From VAZQ01 sp040510075 (GTDB taxonomy: Bacteria; Pseudomonadota; Alphaproteobacteria; Rhizobiales; Xanthobacteraceae): DNA of 9,660 nt. The DNA is taken from the NCBI GenBank assembly GCA_040510075.1, contig JBEVJT010000290.1, forward strand, positions 1-9,660. The letters run 5' to 3'. The position numbers were made by a program, and so were the translations under genes. A model generated the notes under the pieces. It made no database searches. It saw nothing but the letters and a program-made list of their open reading frames with translations, and had not been told where the DNA came from. Below, one piece after another: positions 6,260 through 9,660 of this stretch. Each line of letters starts with the position of its first letter. Position 1 is the first letter of the stretch.

Positions 6260-7066
6260 CTAGGCTGCGCTGGCGCGCTGGCGCAAAAGTTCGAGGAAAC
6301 GCTCCTGCGGCATGGGCGGCGCGATCAAAGCTCCCTGCCCGAAATCGCAGCCCATGATCATCAGCGCCTGCAGATCGGCCGCGCTCTCGATGCCTTCGGC
6401 AACAGCGGCGCTGCCAAACCGGTATGCGAGGTCAACCGCAGTCTGACAGATCGCCGCATTGGTTGCGTCAAGGGCGCAGTTCTTCACGAAACTGCTGTCA
6501 AGCTTGATCTCGATGAAGGGTATTTCGCGCAGAGTTGAAAAGGAGGAGTATCCGGCTCCGAAATCGTCGATGGCGATCTTGATGCCGCTGCCATGCAGCT
6601 GCTGCGCGATCGCCTGCACGCGCTGCACCTCTCGCACGATCTGATCTTCGGTCACTTCGACAATGATCCCGGGCCAGCGGTCCGACCTGGGCCGATGCCT
6701 CTCGACCAGCGCCAGGATGGGCAGGGTTACGAGCACACTTGCCGGCACGTTGACGGCGAGGTGAAGGTTGAACCCGGCTTCATCGAATTTGGTCCAGTTA
6801 TGTAACGCCGCAATCAAGGCGTGCTCAGCCAGCTGGGAAATACTGTCGTGCACTCCCGGCAGAAAATTACTCGGCGGCAACACGCCAAAGCGGGGATGAC
6901 GAATGCGCGCCAGCGCTCCGACTCCCGCCAAACATTTGCGCTTGAGGTCGATCTTGGGCTGGTACCACATTTCGAACCAGCCGTTGCGCAAAGCCTCGTC
7001 AATCTCGATGCGCGGCGGTGGAGTCATGCTGTCAAGGTCCGAGCGTCCCTCTTCCACGGATGCCAT
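6260..7066 (-). CDS. Stand-alone EAL-domain protein with degenerate EAL motif (GAL), probable c-di-GMP receptor or inactive phosphodiesterase
   Basis: A 268-residue cytoplasmic protein consisting almost wholly of an EAL domain, which normally hydrolyses cyclic di-GMP. It keeps MWYQPKIDL (33-41), VNVPASVL with Asn106, IIVEVTED with Glu137, IAIDDFGAGYSS with Asp167-Asp168, IEIKLDSSFV with Lys188, AEGIES with Glu224 and the DFGQGALIAPPMP tail. The signature itself reads GVGALARIRHPRFG: the Glu of EAL, a metal ligand, is Gly50 (codon GGA at 6917-6919). By family knowledge loss of this residue usually abolishes hydrolysis, so the product may bind c-di-GMP or act by protein contact; this is inference. 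No GGDEF, PAS or membrane segment is present. The ATG at 7064-7066 has a GGGAGG ribosome binding site about 10 nt upstream. It is divergent from the amidase-like gene and convergent with the CMD gene. Confidence 0.9.
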   Translation of the reverse strand: MASVEEGRSDLDSMTPPPRIEIDEALRNGWFEMWYQPKIDLKRKCLAGVGALARIRHPRFGVLPPSNFLPGVHDSISQLAEHALIAALHNWTKFDEAGFNLHLAVNVPASVLVTLPILALVERHRPRSDRWPGIIVEVTEDQIVREVQRVQAIAQQLHGSGIKIAIDDFGAGYSSFSTLREIPFIEIKLDSSFVKNCALDATNAAICQTAVDLAYRFGSAAVAEGIESAADLQALMIMGCDFGQGALIAPPMPQERFLELLRQRASAA

Positions 7067-7277
7067 CTATAGGCCGCCTCCCGTTAACTGTTCTTGAACG
7101 GAAAAATTTCGGTAAACAGACTCCCACAGCTTTCGCGGATGCTTATCCGTTCCGGGTCGTACCGAGCTGCAACATTTTGCCGCCGGAAAGAGCGATCACT
7201 GCAAACGAAATAGGCTGAATTCTCGTATTCTCGCGTGTTAGAGTTCTCCGATAACCATCTCCGCAGAGGGGGAGCCC
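7067..7277. promoter_or_regulatory. Divergent intergenic region between EAL and amidase-like genes
   Basis: These 211 bp should hold promoters for both directions. Visible features are a GGGAGG ribosome binding site for the EAL gene (about 7077-7082 on the minus strand), a short CCGTT/AACGG inverted repeat at 7081-7085 and 7097-7101, an AT-rich patch near 7101-7116, spaced TTCTC repeats between about 7218 and 7246, and a strong GGGGGAG ribosome binding site at about 7267-7273 for the plus-strand gene. No standard promoter pair is convincing by eye. Confidence 0.45.
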
Positions 7278-8624
7278 ATGAAGGGACCGCGTGTTCTTGC
7301 CCACTTGCTTACCGGACTGATCGCCGGCCTGATTCTCGCTTGCCCGGCGCTCGCGCAATCACAAACCGGAACCTCAACCACTGAGCTGCCTCAGGTGGGG
7401 CCTCCCGATCCCAATCTGCGCTCCGTGCTGCTGCCAAACGGCAAGAAGCTGTATGTGTTGCCGGCAACACTGGAGACGACGCAGTGGGGCTGGTTCGATA
7501 ATGCGCAACCGCCTGTCTTGCGCGTCAACTCCGGAGACACGGTGGCGCTGGAAACCATGATGCACAGCCACAATCTGGTAGTGCCCGGTACCACGATCGA
7601 GCAGATCAAAAAGCTGCGCACGGACTTTCCCGGACGCGGGCCTCATACCCTTACCGGGCCCATTTACATCGAGGGCGCGCAGCCTGGCGACGTGCTCAAG
7701 GTTACGATCAACAAGATCGTGCCGCGCGCCTATGCGGCGAACTTCAATGTGCCCGGAATGTTTGGCGAGTTTCCAAAGGAGTACACGGACGGGCAGGTGA
7801 AATACCTCTATCTGGATTGGGACAAGAAGGTGACCGAATTCCTTCCCGGGGTACAGCTTCCATTGCGTCCATTTCCGGGCACCCTCGGGGTGGCGCGGCG
7901 AGATCCAGGCCGTTACAGCAGCGTCCCGCCCGGCGAATACGCCGGCAATATGGATATCCGCGACTTCAGCGAAGGCGCGAGCCTTTATGTTCCCGTCTTC
8001 GTGCCGGGCGCATTGCTCTGGACAGGAGATTCCCATGCAGGGCAAGGCAACGGGGAAGTAAATCTCACCGCCATCGAGACGGCCTACCGTGAAATCAACC
8101 TCACGCTCGAGGTGATCAAGGGCAAGCCGCACGATTTCCCTCGCATCGAGACAAAGACCTCATGGATCTCCATGGGCTTTGACCAGGATCTGAACAAGGC
8201 CTGGGATCAGGCTAAGGCGCAGACAGTCAAGCTCATCTCCGAATTGCGCAATGTGCCCGCCGACCAGGCGGCAAAGCTGATGACCACGTCATCGGATTGC
8301 CGTGTTAGTCAGGTCGTCAACATCAAGAAGGGAATTCACTGTCTCAATCCGAAGACCACGGGTGGCCGCGAGGACATGGAGCGTCCGACCAAGGAGACGC
8401 CCAAATATTTCGTCTCGCATGCGAAGGATGCCGATCTCAACAAGGCCATGGATACGGCCTCCATGGGCATGATCAAATGGCTCGAGAACGAGAAGAAGAT
8501 CGCACGACTAGACGCCTATGGCCTTGCCAGCGTGGCCATGGACTGCCGCGTAGGTGCGGTCTCGGATACCGAGAAGAACGTGCACTGTCTGCTGCCCAAG
8601 AGCATCTTCGTTGCGCAGCGGTGA
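7278..8624 (+). CDS. Secreted acetamidase/formamidase (FmdA_AmdA) family protein with duplicated C-terminal unit
   Basis: A 448-residue protein with a Sec signal peptide (hydrophobic 8-21, likely cut after ALA at residue 26; Cys22 makes a lipobox possible but atypical). Family hallmarks are VNSGDTVALET (84-93), TGPIYIEGAQPGDVL (126-140), GNMD (223-226) and GDSHAGQGNGE...TAIET (250-268). FmdA/AmdA enzymes hydrolyse short amides such as formamide or acetamide to the acid and ammonia and are usually cytoplasmic; this one appears periplasmic, so its substrate is uncertain. The C-terminus holds two gap-free copies of a segment (296-359 and 378-441) sharing DLNKA, DCRV, HCL and PK, offset by 82 residues, which is unusual. 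The ATG follows a strong GGGGGAG ribosome binding site. The metal-binding protein gene begins 40 bp downstream on the same strand, suggesting a shared transcript unless the intervening hairpin terminates it. Confidence 0.88.
   Translation: MKGPRVLAHLLTGLIAGLILACPALAQSQTGTSTTELPQVGPPDPNLRSVLLPNGKKLYVLPATLETTQWGWFDNAQPPVLRVNSGDTVALETMMHSHNLVVPGTTIEQIKKLRTDFPGRGPHTLTGPIYIEGAQPGDVLKVTINKIVPRAYAANFNVPGMFGEFPKEYTDGQVKYLYLDWDKKVTEFLPGVQLPLRPFPGTLGVARRDPGRYSSVPPGEYAGNMDIRDFSEGASLYVPVFVPGALLWTGDSHAGQGNGEVNLTAIETAYREINLTLEVIKGKPHDFPRIETKTSWISMGFDQDLNKAWDQAKAQTVKLISELRNVPADQAAKLMTTSSDCRVSQVVNIKKGIHCLNPKTTGGREDMERPTKETPKYFVSHAKDADLNKAMDTASMGMIKWLENEKKIARLDAYGLASVAMDCRVGAVSDTEKNVHCLLPKSIFVAQR
8163..8354 (+). 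repeat. Internal protein repeat copy 1 in the amidase-like gene
   Basis: Residues 296-359 carry ...DLNKAWDQA...SDCRV...IHCLNPK. Its Cys341 and Cys355 align exactly with Cys423 and Cys437 of copy 2 (8409-8600). Both pairs are offset by 82 residues, and the aligned stretch needs no gaps. Confidence 0.7.
8409..8600 (+). repeat. Internal protein repeat copy 2 in the amidase-like gene
   Basis: Residues 378-441 carry ...DLNKAMDTA...MDCRV...VHCLLPK, the second copy of the C-terminal unit. The shared positions are DLNKA, DCRV, HCL and PK. The similarity is at protein level; the DNA of the two copies has diverged, so the duplication is old. Confidence 0.7.
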
Positions 8625-8634
8625 CACAGCCTCT

Positions 8635-8665
8635 CCCTCTCCCCGTTTCATCGGCGGGGAGAGGG
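8635..8665. repeat. Perfect 11-bp stem-loop between amidase-like and metal-binding protein genes
   Basis: CCCTCTCCCCG at 8635-8645 is the exact reverse complement of CGGGGAGAGGG at 8655-8665, with a 9-nt loop. C/T-rich : G/A-rich palindromes of this kind are, as I recall, frequent between genes in Bradyrhizobiaceae. No T-run follows, so it is not a classic intrinsic terminator. The right arm is also the only ribosome binding site for the next gene, and its last base is the first base of that gene's GTG start. Confidence 0.8.
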
Positions 8666-9615
8666 TGACGCGCGCGGCATTTGCGGCGCGCTTCCTTGCG
8701 AGCTTTCTCTCTTTTTATTTCGCTATTCTATGGCCGTCGCAGCCTGCAACGGCACAAGGTCTGCGCATTGTCGCGACCACACCCGACCTCGCAAGCCTCG
8801 CCCGGTCGCTGGCCGGCGACCTCGCGCAAATCGAGCAGATCATCCCAGCAGCGGTCGATCCGGAAGCGTTCGAGCCCAAACCGTCCGATCTGACGAAACT
8901 TCGTGGAGCTTCCCTCGTCGTGCGCATCGGCCTCGGCTATGATCACTGGCTCGACAAGATTCTCGCCGCTCACGCCGATCCGATTGTCCAGCGTGGCGGC
9001 GCCGGATATGTGGATGCATCAGCGGGCGTTCCGCTTCTGGAAATCAAAGGTCGCAGCATCGAGGCGGCAACGGCGGACGGCCACGCGCATGGGCTTGCCA
9101 ATCCCCACTATTGGCTCGATCCGGCCAATGCCGAAACGATCACCGGCGGGATTGCCGAGGCCATGCTTGCCGTTGCACCTGAACGGAGGCAGAAGATCAT
9201 TCGCCAGCGCGAGTCTTTCGTCTCGCTCGTCAAGCAAAAAATAGCGCAATGGGAGGATATGCTGCGGCCGTACCGTGCGGCGCGGCTCATTGCGTATCAC
9301 AATACCTGGCCCTATTTCGCGCGTCGTTTTCGTCTCGACATCGTCGACGTGATCGAGACAAAGGAAGGCGTTCCGCCGAGTCCTGCGCGTCTCGCGAAGC
9401 TCGCGGCGCTGATGCGTAAAGACAACATCCGACTGATCGTGCATGAGCCATACGAGCCCGACGAAGCCTCCCAGCTCCTTGCCCGGCGCACCGGAGCGGT
9501 GGTCCTGAAACTGGCACCATCCGTAGGCAGTGTGCCGGAAGTTCCCGATTACATCTCCCTCTTTGATCATGACGTGAGCATGCTCGCGCGCACCTTCGCC
9601 ACTCTGTCGGACTGA
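8665..9615 (+). CDS. Periplasmic metal-binding protein of a ZnuA/TroA-type (cluster A-I) ABC importer
   Basis: A 316-residue binding protein that would capture Zn2+ or Mn2+ in the periplasm for an ABC transporter. The signal peptide is hydrophobic 8-23 with a likely cut after ATA (residue 30), then the mature start QGLRIVATTPDLASLA. TroA-fold marks are FEPKPSDL (69-76), IGLGYDHWLDKIL (88-100), a short HAH-containing loop instead of a His-rich one, NPHYWLDP with His148, AYHNTWPYF with His212, then ETKEGVPPSPARL and HEPYEP with acidic candidates for the fourth ligand. The first ligand position, normally the His of DPH, is Glu67 (DPEAFEP), which is odd and may alter metal choice. The GTG start at 8665 places the signal peptide correctly; its ribosome binding site GGGGAG is only 3 nt away and lies in a hairpin. 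A likely transporter gene starts 8 bp after the stop. Confidence 0.88.
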   Translation: MTRAAFAARFLASFLSFYFAILWPSQPATAQGLRIVATTPDLASLARSLAGDLAQIEQIIPAAVDPEAFEPKPSDLTKLRGASLVVRIGLGYDHWLDKILAAHADPIVQRGGAGYVDASAGVPLLEIKGRSIEAATADGHAHGLANPHYWLDPANAETITGGIAEAMLAVAPERRQKIIRQRESFVSLVKQKIAQWEDMLRPYRAARLIAYHNTWPYFARRFRLDIVDVIETKEGVPPSPARLAKLAALMRKDNIRLIVHEPYEPDEASQLLARRTGAVVLKLAPSVGSVPEVPDYISLFDHDVSMLARTFATLSD

Positions 9616-9623
9616 GCACCGGC

Positions 9624-9660
9624 ATGTTGCAGGATATTTTGGCGTTTGCAGCGCTTCCAC
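9624..9660 (+). CDS. Start of next gene, probably ABC metal transporter permease (partial, cut by right edge)
   Basis: An ATG at 9624, 8 bp after the binding-protein stop, opens a frame reading MLQDILAFAALP before the window ends. A short amphipathic N-terminus followed by hydrophobic residues, and its place directly after a TroA/ZnuA-like gene, fit a ZnuB-type permease (ABC-3 family), which would form the membrane channel. Twelve codons are too few to identify the family from sequence alone, and there is no strong ribosome binding site, so the call rests on context. Confidence 0.45.
   Translation, partial: MLQDILAFAALP

Noticed and set aside
7374..8132. Minus-strand open frame of 252 codons
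   Set aside because: It is antisense to the amidase-like gene, which has a signal peptide and family motifs; the reverse frame shows no family motif.
8554..8664. ATG at 8554 as start of the metal-binding protein
   Set aside because: It would overlap the amidase gene by about 70 bp and add 37 residues before the signal peptide; GTG at 8665 places the signal peptide at the N-terminus.
8635..8665. Intrinsic terminator after the amidase-like gene
   Set aside because: The stem is strong but no T-run follows, and the next co-directional gene starts at its end; it is annotated as a stem-loop repeat instead.
9019..9660. Minus-strand open frame of 213 codons at the right end
   Set aside because: It is antisense to the metal-binding protein gene and has no recognisable domain or ribosome binding site.
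1..9660. CRISPR array, tRNA/rRNA genes, insertion sequence or phage genes
   Set aside because: No regularly spaced repeats, cloverleaf-like segments, transposase motifs or phage structural proteins were seen; the window is almost fully occupied by ordinary chromosomal genes.

Overview
The window looks like chromosomal DNA of a GC-rich alphaproteobacterium, most likely order Hyphomicrobiales (Bradyrhizobium/Rhodopseudomonas/Xanthobacteraceae-like). This rests on codon use rich in G/C third positions, TTG/GTG starts, the gene families present, and a C/T-rich : G/A-rich intergenic palindrome that I recall as frequent in Bradyrhizobiaceae. No rRNA, tRNA, CRISPR array, transposase or phage gene is visible.

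Layout from left to right. (1) 1-564, minus: N-terminal part of a Tat-type TRAP transporter solute-binding protein of the TakP-like (2-oxo acid/monocarboxylate) branch, cut by the window edge. (2) 709-3312, plus: a large membrane histidine kinase with a TorS-like helical periplasmic sensor, HAMP, GAF, HisKA and HATPase domains, and no receiver. (3) 3326-4030, minus: a DJ-1/PfpI, isonitrile-hydratase-like protein. (4) 4081-5460, minus: a two-domain protein with an N-terminal nucleoside-deoxyribosyltransferase/TIR-like fold (DRHyd type) and a C-terminal domain carrying the signature of the MAP3K 'TRAFs-binding' (DUF4071/TPR-S) region of animal ASK kinases. It lies 50 bp upstream of gene 3 and may be cotranscribed with it. 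(5) 5593-6231, plus: a carboxymuconolactone-decarboxylase-family protein. (6) 6260-7066, minus: a stand-alone EAL-domain protein whose EAL signature reads GAL. (7) 7278-8624, plus: a secreted acetamidase/formamidase-family protein whose C-terminal unit is duplicated. (8) 8665-9615, plus: a periplasmic metal-binding protein of a ZnuA/TroA-type ABC importer. It is followed at 9624 by the first 12 codons of what is probably the next transporter gene.

How they may work together. Genes 7, 8 and the partial gene form one co-directional block (gaps of 40 and 8 bp), perhaps a metal-uptake operon preceded by a secreted amidase. Genes 4 and 3 form a second possible transcription unit. The kinase, the CMD protein and the EAL protein appear to be single genes in divergent or convergent arrangement.

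The most unusual item is gene 4, a bacterial relative of the ASK1 N-terminal regulatory module, a family predicted to act in NAD/nucleotide-based conflict or stress signalling. Also worth attention are the lost Glu in the EAL protein, the duplicated amidase C-terminus, the Glu in place of the usual first His ligand in the metal-binding protein, and the hairpin that contains the ribosome binding site and first base of the start codon of the metal-binding protein gene.
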